A stretch of DNA of 64,000 nt from Terrimonas rubra (GCF_042686025.1 NZ_JBHUOZ010000001.1:496001-560000), one strand, 5' to 3'; shown: positions 1 to 8,613, numbered from the stretch's first letter. Program-made: numbers and translations. Notes: generated from the sequence alone by a model not told the origin.

Positions 1-1332
1 GTCCAGTACCGGCAAGCCCCATTTGTCTTTTTTATCTTTATTCAGCTTGATCATGTTTTCATGATAAGGTAATACCTCGCCAAAAGCGGTCATACCCATG
101 GTCCATGATCCCATTTCGGTCAGTGATTCCTTTAACGCTGCACCAATGGTCATCTCCGCCACTTCGGCTCCACGACCACGACCCGCACCACCCTGGTAAC
201 CAAAACCACGCAGGTAATCACGCTTATCGTTATAAATATTACGGAACCTTGGGATATAAATACCCGTTGGTCTGCGGCCATACACCCTGAAATCTTCGTA
301 ACCTTCTACCTGGCCGCTGGCACCACAACGGAAATGATGGTCCATTACATTGTGTCCCAGCTCACCGCTTGAACTACCCAAACCATCAGGCCAGATATCG
401 GTTGCTGAGTTCATTAACACCCAGGTTGAGTTGAAGGAGGAAGCACACACGAATACTATTTTAGATTTGTATTCGTAGGTCTGGTTGGTCTCTGCATCCA
501 GTATTTCCACACCGGTCGCTTTCTTGGTATCCTTATCGTATAAAATTTTAGTTACAATAGAGAATGGACGCAGGGTTAGATTACCCGTGGCCATTGCCGC
601 CGGTAAAGTAGCCGATTGAGTGCTGAAATAAGCACCAAACGGACAACCACGCCAGCAACGGTTGCGGTATTGGCAATTTACCCGGTCGTGATGCGGCTGC
701 GTAAGATTGGCGCTACGGCCAATAAACATGTGACGGGTATTGTTGTAATGTTTTTTTATTCTTGCGGCCAGATCTTTCTCTACAATATTCATCTCCATCG
801 CCGGCATAAAATCACCATCAGGCAATACTTCCAGGCCTTCTTTACTGCCCTGTATACCTGCAAATCTTTCGGCATAGCTATACCAGGGAGCAATATCATC
901 ATAACGGATGGGCCAGTCGATCGCAATGCCTTCTTTGGCGTTAGCTTCAAAATCCCATTTATTAAAACGGTAACTCTGGCGGCCCCATAATAAGGAACGG
1001 CCACCTACATGGTACCCCCTGAACCAGGAGAAAGGTTTTGTTTCGGTATAAGGACAGTCCTTATCGTTTGCCCACATACCATACACTTCCTCACTTAAAG
1101 GATAGTCACGTTTTAATACCGGGTGTTCTTTGATCATTTCCTGGGTACGGTTATTACGGTGCTCAAACTCCCAGTTCTCCTTGTTGGCATTTACATAGTC
1201 CTTTTTATGTTCTATGTTCCTGCCGCGTTCAAGCATAATTACCTTCAGGCCTTTTTCACAAAGCTCTTTGGCGGCCCAGCCACCGCTGATACCTGAGCCA
1301 ATTACAATTGCATCATACTGATTATCTGCCAT
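1..1332 (-). CDS. GMC-family FAD-dependent sugar/alcohol oxidoreductase (partial, C-terminus outside window)
   Basis: The frame stays open to the left edge, so only the first 444 codons are visible; family members usually have about 550-570 residues, so roughly the last fifth is missing. ATG at 1332 is followed by the FAD-binding motif VIGSGISGG (G12, G14, G17), and a second flavin-contact stretch GYHVGGRSLLWG sits at residues 106-117. A cysteine-rich patch ending in CPFGAYF lies near residues 219-230. GMC proteins oxidise sugar or alcohol hydroxyls with FAD; the Bacteroidota members related to gluconate and glucoside 3-dehydrogenases act on sugars. No signal peptide is visible; related enzymes are exported with a small Tat-bearing subunit, which could lie left of the window. 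The neighbours (TIM-barrel isomerases, cytochrome c, 3-keto-disaccharide hydrolase) support a sugar C3-oxidation role, which is an inference. Confidence 0.9.
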   Translation of the reverse strand, partial: MADNQYDAIVIGSGISGGWAAKELCEKGLKVIMLERGRNIEHKKDYVNANKENWEFEHRNNRTQEMIKEHPVLKRDYPLSEEVYGMWANDKDCPYTETKPFSWFRGYHVGGRSLLWGRQSYRFNKWDFEANAKEGIAIDWPIRYDDIAPWYSYAERFAGIQGSKEGLEVLPDGDFMPAMEMNIVEKDLAARIKKHYNNTRHMFIGRSANLTQPHHDRVNCQYRNRCWRGCPFGAYFSTQSATLPAAMATGNLTLRPFSIVTKILYDKDTKKATGVEILDAETNQTYEYKSKIVFVCASSFNSTWVLMNSATDIWPDGLGSSSGELGHNVMDHHFRCGASGQVEGYEDFRVYGRRPTGIYIPRFRNIYNDKRDYLRGFGYQGGAGRGRGAEVAEMTIGAALKESLTEMGSWTMGMTAFGEVLPYHENMIKLNKDKKDKWGLPVLD

Positions 1333-1676
1333 GTGGATCGTTTTTAAAAGCTCCCTTTGAAGAGAGTTTTTTTTAATTATTGTTTAAAACTATTCAAGCA
1401 TATTTTGTACAGACTGAAAGCAGAAGGCTGAAAGCGAAAAGCTTATTCACGTCCGGCCATTTCAAGCAAAACGCTGAATGCTAAAAGCATAAAGCTTATC
1501 ATTTTTCAAGCATGTATTATCAAACTTCCAAGTTACCTGACTACCAAATTAGCATTGCTTTCGGCTTTCTGCTTTAAGCTTTGTGCTTATTTATTTTTCA
1601 AGCATTTTTTATAATGACATCCTGTGAAGAATAACATTACCAAATTTCCAAATCATCAAATTACCAAATTACTCCC
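1333..1676. repeat. Low-complexity intergenic phrases
   Basis: This 344-bp gap has no supportable gene. It is built from short repeated phrases: GAAAGC/AAAGCTTA at 1411-1446, 1471-1500 and 1561-1592 (the last on the opposite strand), and CAAATTACC-like phrases at 1519-1549 and 1638-1672. The same GAAAGC phrase returns near 16.74-17.06 kb and 38.18 kb. Function unknown. Confidence 0.6.
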
Positions 1677-2576
1677 TCACACATCACATATCTTAATCGC
1701 TTTGTGGACAGCATCCAGCTTAGCCGCATTGTCCTTGCCTTTGGAAATAAATTCCTGGGCAACATAACCCTTATAACCGGTAGCAACAATGGCACGCATG
1801 ATAGCCGGGTAATACAGCTCCTGTGTTTCATCTATCTCGTTACGGCCGGGCACACCGGCGGTATGGTAGTGACCAAAATACTGGTGATTGTTTTTAATGC
1901 TACGGATAATATCGCCTTCATTGATCTGCATATGATAAATATCAAACAGCAGTTTAAAATTATCAGAACCCAGTTGTTTACAAAGCTCTATGCCCCATTC
2001 ACTTTTATCGCACATATAATCTTTATGATCTACCCGGCTGTTGAACAGCTCCATCTGGATGATCACGCCATGTTTTTCGGCCAGGGGCATGATCTTTTTT
2101 AAGCCGGTAACACAGTTTTTTAAACCGGTTACATCGTCCATGCCATTACGGTTACCACTGAAACAGATCAGGTTTTTATAACCTGCCGCAGCTACTACGG
2201 GTATGGCTTCGGTAAAATCTTTTATCAGCCACTCGTGGTTGGCCGGGTTATTCCAGCCCTCGGTTAAACTTACTTTCCCGGCGGTATAACACATGGAACA
2301 TTCAATGCCATGTTTTTTGGCGGTGGCAAATTCAGATGGGGTTAAAAGATCGACTGCTTTAACGCCCCATTTCTTTAATTGTATACACAGCTCCTCCAGG
2401 GGCATGGAGCTGAGGGTCCAGTAACAAACAGAATGATTGATATTACCTTTTAACGCGTTTGATATTTCCATATTCGTCGGATTACTCATAGCCTGCGCTA
2501 CCGGGGCCAGGCCTACAGCCAGCGCTCCTGCCGATAGTTGTTGAATAGCTTTTCTCCTGCTTAAATGATTGCTCAT
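1677..2576 (-). CDS. Tat-exported TIM-barrel protein, sugar isomerase/hydroxypyruvate isomerase-like
   Basis: A 299-aa xylose-isomerase-like TIM barrel (AP endonuclease 2 fold) with an N-terminal twin-arginine leader (SRRKAIQQL, R7-R8, then an Ala-rich hydrophobic stretch ending near AQA, residues 27-29). The metal-site pattern of the family is present: E176 in QMELF, D212/H215 in FDIYH, H236 and H238 in GHYHTAG, and E275 in AQEFI. It most resembles the hydroxypyruvate isomerase subgroup, which interconverts keto and aldo sugars or sugar acids. The Tat signal implies folding in the cytoplasm and work in the periplasm, where the neighbouring GMC oxidoreductase could supply keto-sugars. It lies 344 bp downstream of the GMC gene start on the same strand. 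The exact substrate cannot be read from sequence. Confidence 0.85.
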   Translation of the reverse strand: MSNHLSRRKAIQQLSAGALAVGLAPVAQAMSNPTNMEISNALKGNINHSVCYWTLSSMPLEELCIQLKKWGVKAVDLLTPSEFATAKKHGIECSMCYTAGKVSLTEGWNNPANHEWLIKDFTEAIPVVAAAGYKNLICFSGNRNGMDDVTGLKNCVTGLKKIMPLAEKHGVIIQMELFNSRVDHKDYMCDKSEWGIELCKQLGSDNFKLLFDIYHMQINEGDIIRSIKNNHQYFGHYHTAGVPGRNEIDETQELYYPAIMRAIVATGYKGYVAQEFISKGKDNAAKLDAVHKAIKICDV

Positions 2577-2810
2577 ATTTTAGTATAGTTCCTCTTTAAA
2601 TGTTCATGGTTCATAGGTGCCGTTATACGTTAAAGGTTAATGGTTATTTGTTAATCGTATAGATCGTCAGTGGTTTCTTTCCTTCCTTCCAAGTTTCGGT
2701 CTTTCTGACTTTCCGTCTTCCTGTCTTTCTTCTGTTGCCCAGCGATATACAGTACAAGTGTGCGACGCAAGGGACGATGATTCAGGGCCCTGCAGCTGAT
2801 CACCTAAAAC
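2577..2810. repeat. Intergenic repeat phrases and GCGACGCAAGGGACGATG element
   Basis: The gap holds three kinds of repeat. GTTCATGG/GTTAATGG phrases lie at about 2600-2652. A pyrimidine-rich CTTTCCTTCC/GACTTTCC tract lies at about 2680-2730. The element GTGCGACGCAAGGGACGATG with its GCGATATACAG leader lies at 2742-2780 and recurs nearly identically at 56344-56382. No gene is visible. Confidence 0.6.
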
Positions 2811-4046
2811 TTATTTCACCGCTGTTAATTTCTTTTCATCTTTAAACAGAACAGCGAACAATAAAAATACAGCTAAAGCAATACAGGAAGGAATGATCCA
2901 GATCATTTTCCAGTCAAATGCGCCTTCAGCCGTTTTATAGGTATCACTTATTAAGCCCGCCACTTCAAAACCAATTAACATGCCCACACCATAAGTGGCC
3001 AGTGTTACCAGGCCCTGTGCAGCGCTTTTGTATTTTTCGCCGGCTTTTGTTTCGGTATAAATATAACCGGACACAAAAAAGAAATCGTAACAGATACCGT
3101 GTAAGGCAATACCCAGTATGATCATAAAGCTCAGTTCACCGGCATTACCGTAGGCAAATAACAGGTACCGTAAACACCAGGCCAGCATGCCCGCCAGGAT
3201 CGTTTTTTTGAAGCCGTATTTTTTAAAGAACAGGGGTAATAATATCAGGAATATCACTTCGGACATCTGCCCGATCGCCATTTTACCGGCGGGCTTTGGT
3301 ACGCCGATATTCAGCAGATAAGCACTGGCATTCTGGTAATAAAAAGCCAGCGGAATACAGATAAGAATAGAGGCTACAAAGAAGATGGCAAAGTTGCGGT
3401 TGGCCAGCAATTTCAATGCGTCAAGACCTAATATTTCTTTAATGGAAGCCGATTTTCCGTCCTTATGTTTCGGTGGTGTTTTAGGCAAGGTAAAGCTGTA
3501 CAGGCCCAGTATCAATGAAGCGATACCCGCCATCAGGAATGTATTTTTTAACTGTCCGGCCGCTGTGCTCTCCGGTGAATCCCAGAAGAAAACATAACTG
3601 ATAATTAAACCAGCTACGATCCAGCCCACAGTACCCAGCATACGGATGATGGAGAATTCTTTTTCCGGGTCCTTCATCTGGTTAAACGAAACCGAGTTAA
3701 CCAATGCGATGGTAGGCATGAACAGGATCATATAACCCAGTACATAAGGATAAAACACACTGATACTTTCGGCATTATACATCTGGTACATAAGAAAAGC
3801 ACCCAGTAAGTGCAGTATGCCTAAAATACGTTCGGCATTAATATACCTGTCGGCAATTAAACCAATAATAAACGGCGCAAGAATAGCCCCCCATGATTGT
3901 GTGGAGAATACTTTCGCTACGGCGCCACCATCGGCATCGGGAAAGTTGGAGGCTAAAAACGGGCCTAACGTAACAAACCAGCTACCCCAAATAAAAAATT
4001 CGATAAACATCATAAAGGATAACTGGAAACGAGTGGATGACTTCAT
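2811..4046 (-). CDS. MFS permease, nucleoside:H+ symporter (NupG-like) family
   Basis: A 411-aa, very hydrophobic protein with about 12 membrane segments. The N-terminus (FMMFIEFFIWGSWFVTLGPF) is typical of the nucleoside:H+ symporter branch of the MFS, as is the ADRYINAERILG stretch after the second helix. In Bacteroidota these NupG-like permeases are often found beside sugar isomerases and Gfo/Idh oxidoreductases and may carry sugars or sugar derivatives rather than nucleosides. Here it is the first leftward gene, divergent from a Gfo/Idh gene, so uptake of the product of the surrounding redox pathway is the natural inference. The ATG at 4046 fits a promoter-like pair at 4080-4109. The last residues (FKDEKKLTAVK) form a short cytoplasmic tail. 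Confidence 0.88.
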   Translation of the reverse strand: MKSSTRFQLSFMMFIEFFIWGSWFVTLGPFLASNFPDADGGAVAKVFSTQSWGAILAPFIIGLIADRYINAERILGILHLLGAFLMYQMYNAESISVFYPYVLGYMILFMPTIALVNSVSFNQMKDPEKEFSIIRMLGTVGWIVAGLIISYVFFWDSPESTAAGQLKNTFLMAGIASLILGLYSFTLPKTPPKHKDGKSASIKEILGLDALKLLANRNFAIFFVASILICIPLAFYYQNASAYLLNIGVPKPAGKMAIGQMSEVIFLILLPLFFKKYGFKKTILAGMLAWCLRYLLFAYGNAGELSFMIILGIALHGICYDFFFVSGYIYTETKAGEKYKSAAQGLVTLATYGVGMLIGFEVAGLISDTYKTAEGAFDWKMIWIIPSCIALAVFLLFAVLFKDEKKLTAVK

Positions 4047-4079
4047 AATTTTATTTGTGGCCTTAATCGTTAGAAAGTC

Positions 4080-4109
4080 TAAATTTAATGTTTTGGTTTT
4101 ACATTACAA
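4080..4109 (-). promoter_or_regulatory. Bacteroidetes-type promoter for the MFS gene
   Basis: On the minus strand, TTG (4109-4107) is followed after 19 nt by TAAATTTA (4087-4080), one base off the TAnnTTTG consensus. It stands about 35 nt before the MFS start. A weaker facing candidate for the rightward genes is TATCTTTA at 4221-4228. Confidence 0.5.
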
Positions 4110-4264
4110 TTGTATGACCTATTTTTATTGCTAAAAAAACGATTGCATAAAAAGGGTACCATTATTTTAACCTTTTTAAATACTTTTTTATCAGTATTCC
4201 TTTCGCAATTTGTATCACAATATCTTTATCATTGCAGGGTTCATTATAAAAATTGTAAAATATC

Positions 4265-5422
4265 ATGAAGCAAAAGTTACGTATGGGTATGGTAGGCGGC
4301 GGGCCGGGATCCTTTATTGGCGCAGTACACCGCATGGCGGCCAACCTTGACGGAGAAATAGAACTGGTTTGCGGCGCCTTCAGCAGCAATGCCGATAAAT
4401 CGAAACTAACGGGCGATAGTTTGGGCCTGGCACCGGAAAGAGTGTATGGCAGTTTTGAAGAAATGATCAACACGGAGAAAACATTACCCGCTGATGAACG
4501 CATGCAGTTTGTAAGCATTGTTACACCTAACCATATGCATTATGCACCGGCTGCACTGGCGCTGGAAAACGGCTTTCATGTGGTAATGGATAAACCCCTG
4601 GTATTAAATATGGACGAAGCCAAAAAGTTACAGCTACTGGTACAGGATACCGGCCTGTTGTTTTGTTTGACCCATACCTATACCGGTTACCCCATGATAA
4701 AGGAAGCACGCCAGCAGGTATTGCAGGGCAAACTGGGCACCATTCGCAAAGTGCATGTATACTATCCGCAGGGATGGTTATCCGATTACCTGGAAGGTGG
4801 TGATAATAAACAGGCATCCTGGCGTACCGACCCTGGTAAAAGCGGTAAGGCTGGTGCCATGGGCGATATAGGTTCGCATGCTTTTAACCTGGCCGAATAT
4901 ATCAGCGGCTTACAGGTAACTAAATTATGTGCCGATATTAATATAGTAGTGCCTAACCGGCAACTGGATGATGATGGCGCTGTATTATTAAAGTTTAACA
5001 ACGGCGCCAGCGGCCTGTTACTGGCTACCCAGGTAGCAGCCGGTGAAGAGAATAATGTGACCATACAGGTATACGGCGATAAAGGCGGACTGGAATGGAA
5101 GCAGGAAGACTGTAATACCTTATTTTTAAAATGGCCTGACCAGCCTGCGCAAAAATTACGCACCGGTGGTGGGTATGTAAGCAGTTTTGCACAACACAAT
5201 ACCCGTGTACCGGCAGGGCACCCGGAAGGGTACTTAGAAGCATTTGCCAACCTGTACCGCAATTTTGCCCTGAGCTTACAGGCACGCCTGGCGGGCATTA
5301 CACCGCAACCGGAGTGGCTGGATTACCCCGGCATTACCGATGGTATAAGAGGCATGCAGTTTATTGACACGGTCATTGAAAGCGGCCGGTCGGATATTAA
5401 ATGGCTGCCTTTTGCACCATAA
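4265..5422 (+). CDS. Gfo/Idh/MocA-family NAD(P)-dependent oxidoreductase
   Basis: A 385-aa protein with an N-terminal Rossmann motif (GMVGGGPGSFIGAVH, residues 8-22), the DKPL version of the family's EKP motif near residue 105, and GDIGSHAFNL at about 200-209, which carries the conserved His of the C-terminal domain. There is no signal peptide, so it is cytoplasmic. Members reduce or oxidise sugars, often at C3, with NAD(P). It starts the rightward arm of the divergent locus and is followed after 40 bp by a TIM-barrel isomerase, a pairing seen in inositol and 3-keto-sugar catabolism. It probably processes the imported keto-sugar. A long antisense frame at 4786-5298 is an overprint of this gene. 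Confidence 0.9.
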   Translation: MKQKLRMGMVGGGPGSFIGAVHRMAANLDGEIELVCGAFSSNADKSKLTGDSLGLAPERVYGSFEEMINTEKTLPADERMQFVSIVTPNHMHYAPAALALENGFHVVMDKPLVLNMDEAKKLQLLVQDTGLLFCLTHTYTGYPMIKEARQQVLQGKLGTIRKVHVYYPQGWLSDYLEGGDNKQASWRTDPGKSGKAGAMGDIGSHAFNLAEYISGLQVTKLCADINIVVPNRQLDDDGAVLLKFNNGASGLLLATQVAAGEENNVTIQVYGDKGGLEWKQEDCNTLFLKWPDQPAQKLRTGGGYVSSFAQHNTRVPAGHPEGYLEAFANLYRNFALSLQARLAGITPQPEWLDYPGITDGIRGMQFIDTVIESGRSDIKWLPFAP

Positions 5423-5462
5423 ATCAAACAAAGTTTTAGTTCTCCATTTTTAATTCAACAGT

Positions 5463-6515
5463 ATGCAAACAATAAAAGGTCCCGGTATTTTTTTAGCACA
5501 GTTTTTAGGTGATAAAGCCCCTTTTAATACCTTAACCGGTATTTGTAAATGGGCAGCTGATCTTGGTTTTAAAGCCGTGCAGATACCTACCAATGATCCC
5601 AATATTTTTAACCTGCAGCAGGCGGCCGAAAGTAAAACCTATGCCGATGATATTAAAGGCCTGATACTGGAGCAGGGTTTACAGATCAGCGAACTGTCAA
5701 CGCATTTACAGGGACAGTTGGTGGCTGTTCACCCCGCTTATGATGACCTGTTTGATGCTTTTGCACCAGCAGAAGTAAAAAAGAACCCGGCAGCACGTAC
5801 CCAATGGGCCATACAACAATTAAAATATGCGGCCAAAGCATCGCAAAACCTGGGACTCACGGCCCATGCCACTTTCAGCGGCTCATTGTTATGGCATACT
5901 TTTCACCCCTGGCCGCAGCGTCCGGCTGGCTTAGTAGAGGCGGGCTTTAAAGAACTGGCCAACCGCTGGCTGCCCATCTTAAATTATTTTGACGAGTGCG
6001 GGGTGAATGTTTGTTACGAAATACATCCCGGTGAAGACCTGTTTGACGGCGAAACCTACGAGATGTTTCTACAAGAAGTAGACAATCATCCCCGTGCCTG
6101 TTTATTATACGACCCCTCACATTTTGTACTGCAACAGTTAGATTATATACAGTATATTGATTTTTACCACGAGCGCATCAAAGCCTTTCATGTGAAGGAT
6201 GCCGAGTTTAACCCTACCGGTAAACAGGGCACTTTTGGCGGCTACCAAAGCTGGTTGAACCGTGCTGGCAGGTACCGCAGTCCCGGTGATGGCCAGGTGG
6301 ATTTTAAAAGAATATTCAGTAAGCTAACGCAGTATGGCTACGATGGCTGGGCCGTAATGGAATGGGAATGCTGCATTAAACACCCGGAGGACGGGGCCAG
6401 AGAAGGTGCAGCCTTTATTAATAACCATATCATCCGTGTAACCGAAAAGGCTTTTGACGATTTTGCAGCAGTAGATACCGACGAAAACTTTAACCGCAAA
6501 ATACTGGGCCTGTAA
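5463..6515 (+). CDS. Sugar phosphate isomerase/epimerase, TIM barrel (cytoplasmic)
   Basis: A 350-aa xylose-isomerase-like TIM barrel. Metal-site residues are visible: E186 in CYEIHPGED, D217 and H220 in YDPSHF, H243 in FHVKDAEF, and a late Glu near residue 300 in VMEWECC. No export signal is present, unlike the other TIM barrel at 1677-2576, so the locus encodes one periplasmic and one cytoplasmic isomerase of the same fold. It is 40 bp behind the Gfo/Idh gene and surely cotranscribed with it. Family roles are isomerisation or epimerisation of keto-sugars or inosose; cleavage of 3-keto-glucosides has also been described for relatives in redox glycan pathways. The substrate is unknown. Confidence 0.88.
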   Translation: MQTIKGPGIFLAQFLGDKAPFNTLTGICKWAADLGFKAVQIPTNDPNIFNLQQAAESKTYADDIKGLILEQGLQISELSTHLQGQLVAVHPAYDDLFDAFAPAEVKKNPAARTQWAIQQLKYAAKASQNLGLTAHATFSGSLLWHTFHPWPQRPAGLVEAGFKELANRWLPILNYFDECGVNVCYEIHPGEDLFDGETYEMFLQEVDNHPRACLLYDPSHFVLQQLDYIQYIDFYHERIKAFHVKDAEFNPTGKQGTFGGYQSWLNRAGRYRSPGDGQVDFKRIFSKLTQYGYDGWAVMEWECCIKHPEDGAREGAAFINNHIIRVTEKAFDDFAAVDTDENFNRKILGL

Positions 6516-6688
6516 AGGATGTGTATCATCCACATAAACCGAGTATCTTTGAGGGAGTAGTTCATCGTTAATGGTTCATGGTTAATAGCAGAACAACAAA
6601 ACCTTTGAACAATTGAACATTGAACTTTTGAACCTTTGAACCTTTCATAAACCCACATTTTATCAAATAAGATCCTTGCATTGAAATC
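6516..6688. repeat. GTTAATGG and TTTGAAC phrase array
   Basis: Between the isomerase and cytochrome genes lie GTTAATGGTTCATGGTTAATAG-like phrases (6559-6587) and then five TTGAAC units at irregular 8-11 nt spacing (6602-6645). The same two phrase families occur in the same order at 51427-51570. Confidence 0.7.
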
Positions 6689-7084
6689 ATGAAAAAGTTA
6701 ATTGTAGGTAGTAGTTTAGTAATCCTCATTGCCCTTATTGCCTGCGGTGGCAGCGATAGTAAGCCGAAAGAAAAAGAAGCCGCAGCTAAAACCAGTGAAC
6801 CTTCTTTATCCGATAACCCCGTTTACCAGAAAGGTTTATCGCTGGTGGCACAGGACGATTGCGTTACCTGTCACCAGGTGGATAATAAATTCATGGGGCC
6901 AAGCTACCGCGAAATAGCCGCCAAATATGCCAATGCTACGCCAGAAGAAAAAAAGGCCGTGGCACAGCGTATCATCAATGGCAGCACCGGCATCTGGGGC
7001 ACGGTACAAATGACCAAACACAGTTCCATGACAACTGAAAATGCCGAAGCTATTGTGGATTATATTTTATTACTGAAAAAATAA
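6689..7084 (+). CDS. Lipoprotein class I cytochrome c
   Basis: A 131-aa protein with a lipoprotein signal (lipobox LIAC, C19) followed by a charged linker and a single c-type heme domain. The heme site is C58-x-x-C61-H62 (CVTCH) and the likely axial methionine is M108 in GTVQMTKH. Size and layout match the small cytochrome c551/c552-like domains that Bacteroidota place next to sugar dehydrogenases. It is probably anchored on the periplasmic face of a membrane and shuttles electrons. Lying between the isomerase and the 3-keto-disaccharide hydrolase, it is a reasonable electron acceptor for the GMC flavoprotein at the left edge; this is inferred from context only. Confidence 0.9.
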   Translation: MKKLIVGSSLVILIALIACGGSDSKPKEKEAAAKTSEPSLSDNPVYQKGLSLVAQDDCVTCHQVDNKFMGPSYREIAAKYANATPEEKKAVAQRIINGSTGIWGTVQMTKHSSMTTENAEAIVDYILLLKK

Positions 7085-7135
7085 ATGCAGTTCAACTGCT
7101 TTAATTTTCAATTGTTCATTATTTAATTATAAAAC

Positions 7136-7897
7136 ATGTTCGCAAAAAAATTAGGTATCGGGTTACTGGCAGCATTTTGTTTAACTGCCTGTACCCAAAA
7201 CAAAGCCCAGCAATCGACCATGAAAAAAACGGTCCATAATACACTCAGCCAGCAGGAAAAAAAAGAAGGCTGGCTGTTGTTGTTTGACGGCAAATCCTAT
7301 AAAGGCTGGCATAAGTATGGCGGTGGTGCCGTAGGTACGGCCTGGATCGTAAAGGACAGTAGCATTTTCCTGGATGCGGGCGCTAAAAAAGATGACTGGC
7401 AGATTGCCACCGGCGGTGATATTGTTACTGACCAGGCTTTCGGCGATTTTCATTTACAATACGACTGGAAAGTAGATAAAGGCGGTAACAGCGGTGTTAT
7501 CTTTTATATTCATGAGGATACGACCAAATACCGCTGGGGCTGGCAGACCGGCCCGGAGATGCAGGTGCTGGATAATGAACGCCACAGCGATGCCAAAATA
7601 CATAAACACCGTGCAGGCGACCTGTATGATTTAATTGCCAGCAGCAGCGAGCCCGTAAAACCCGCGCTGGAATGGAACCATGCCGAAATAAAATCGGTAA
7701 AGGGCAAGCTTGATTTTTACCTGAACGGGGTGAACGTAGTGTCTACCCATTTATGGGATGACAACTGGAGAAAACTAATTGCCGGCAGCAAGTTCAAGGA
7801 TATGCCGGGGTTTGGTACTTACCGCGAAGGTAAGATAAGCCTGCAGGACCATGGCGATAAGGTCTGGTACCGTAATATCAAGATCAGGAAATTATAA
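7136..7897 (+). CDS. DUF1080 / 3-keto-disaccharide hydrolase domain lipoprotein
   Basis: A 253-aa lipoprotein (lipobox LTAC, C19) whose body is a DUF1080 domain, now named 3-keto-disaccharide hydrolase: GWLLLFDGKSYKGWHKYGGG at about residues 45-64, GDFHLQYDWKV, GNSGVIFYIHE, GPEMQVLDNERH and the closing ISLQDHGDKVWYRNIKI. The fold is a concanavalin-like beta sandwich. Family members cleave glycosidic bonds in sugars already oxidised at C3, without classical acid/base glycosidase chemistry. It is the last gene of the rightward arm, 51 bp behind cytochrome c and just ahead of a terminator. With the GMC oxidase it would give oxidation followed by bond cleavage outside the inner membrane. Confidence 0.9.
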   Translation: MFAKKLGIGLLAAFCLTACTQNKAQQSTMKKTVHNTLSQQEKKEGWLLLFDGKSYKGWHKYGGGAVGTAWIVKDSSIFLDAGAKKDDWQIATGGDIVTDQAFGDFHLQYDWKVDKGGNSGVIFYIHEDTTKYRWGWQTGPEMQVLDNERHSDAKIHKHRAGDLYDLIASSSEPVKPALEWNHAEIKSVKGKLDFYLNGVNVVSTHLWDDNWRKLIAGSKFKDMPGFGTYREGKISLQDHGDKVWYRNIKIRKL

Positions 7898-7907
7898 TAA
7901 ACTTAAA

Positions 7908-7934
7908 AAGCCGTTGCTCTGCAGCGGTTTTTTT
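7908..7934 (+). terminator. Rho-independent terminator after DUF1080 gene
   Basis: The stem CCGTTGC/GCAGCGG (one G-U pair) with loop tct is followed by seven T. It ends the rightward carbohydrate operon. Confidence 0.8.
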
Positions 7935-8005
7935 ATATTCAATGCTGTTTGTCGAGTAAGCACGTTATTGGTCGATTGTGCATGTTAGCAGGCATAACAG
8001 TGATG

Positions 8006-8013
8006 TAGCTTTG
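8006..8013 (+). promoter_or_regulatory. -7 promoter element TAGCTTTG
   Basis: A perfect TAnnTTTG box 32 nt before the lipoprotein start at 8046. The -33 element is weak (TTA at 7984-7986). Confidence 0.5.
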
Positions 8014-8045
8014 GCTTCAATCATTGTAAACAAAAACAAATGCAC

Positions 8046-8579
8046 ATGAAAACTTTATTTGTAGCTGCCCTCCTGTTCACGGCCATCGCTGTAAGTACCA
8101 GCTGTTCTAAAAAAGGCGATACCGGCCCGGCGGGCAATGCCAATGTAACCTTGTATAATTTTGATTCCAAAACATTTACCGGCTCTACCGACTACCCATT
8201 ATCCATCAGCCAAGGCAAGGTAGACAGCAGCGTGGTGCTGGCCTATTATAATCCATCCGCTGAAGCCGAATCGGCCTGGTATAATATTCCAGGCAATGGG
8301 TCTACTAACTCGTATGTAACCAGGGGCCTGTTTTTCCAGGCAAATCCCACTACCTACACCTACAGGGTATTTTTACATAACCCGGCCGGCGGTCCTTATG
8401 CCGGCAGCGTTACCTTCCGTAAGTTCCGAATATTTGTTATCCCCGCCTCTACCCTTATTAACGGCCGGGTAGCCAATGCCGAGGCCCGGGCCGATATTAA
8501 TAACCAGACCTATACCGAATCGGAATTAAAAGCCATGCCCTACCAGCAGTTGTGCAGTTTACTGGGTATAAGGCCATAA
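8046..8579 (+). CDS. Lipoprotein of unknown function with short collagen-like motif
   Basis: A secreted lipoprotein of 177 aa. Two start codons are in frame (8040 and 8046); 8046 gives the cleaner signal MKTLFVAALL with a lipobox ending in cysteine near residue 20 (STSC). The mature protein begins with a Gly-x-Pro-like stretch GDTGPAGNA, a collagen-like trace often seen in small Bacteroidota lipoproteins. The remainder looks beta-rich and has no domain I recognise. It has its own promoter and sits alone between the carbohydrate operon and another lipoprotein. No function can be given. Confidence 0.75.
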   Translation: MKTLFVAALLFTAIAVSTSCSKKGDTGPAGNANVTLYNFDSKTFTGSTDYPLSISQGKVDSSVVLAYYNPSAEAESAWYNIPGNGSTNSYVTRGLFFQANPTTYTYRVFLHNPAGGPYAGSVTFRKFRIFVIPASTLINGRVANAEARADINNQTYTESELKAMPYQQLCSLLGIRP

Positions 8580-8613
8580 AATAATATTGCTCAAATATCC
8601 CCTTTTTGCAGGA

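Noticed and set aside
616..1004. Open frames on both strands at 616-990 (+) and 789-1004 (-)
   Set aside because: They overlie the GMC oxidoreductase frame, which has clear family motifs and continues through the left edge.
4786..5298. 170-aa antisense frame
   Set aside because: Antisense to the Gfo/Idh gene; composition is Pro/Ser/Cys-rich without any domain, typical of an overprint.
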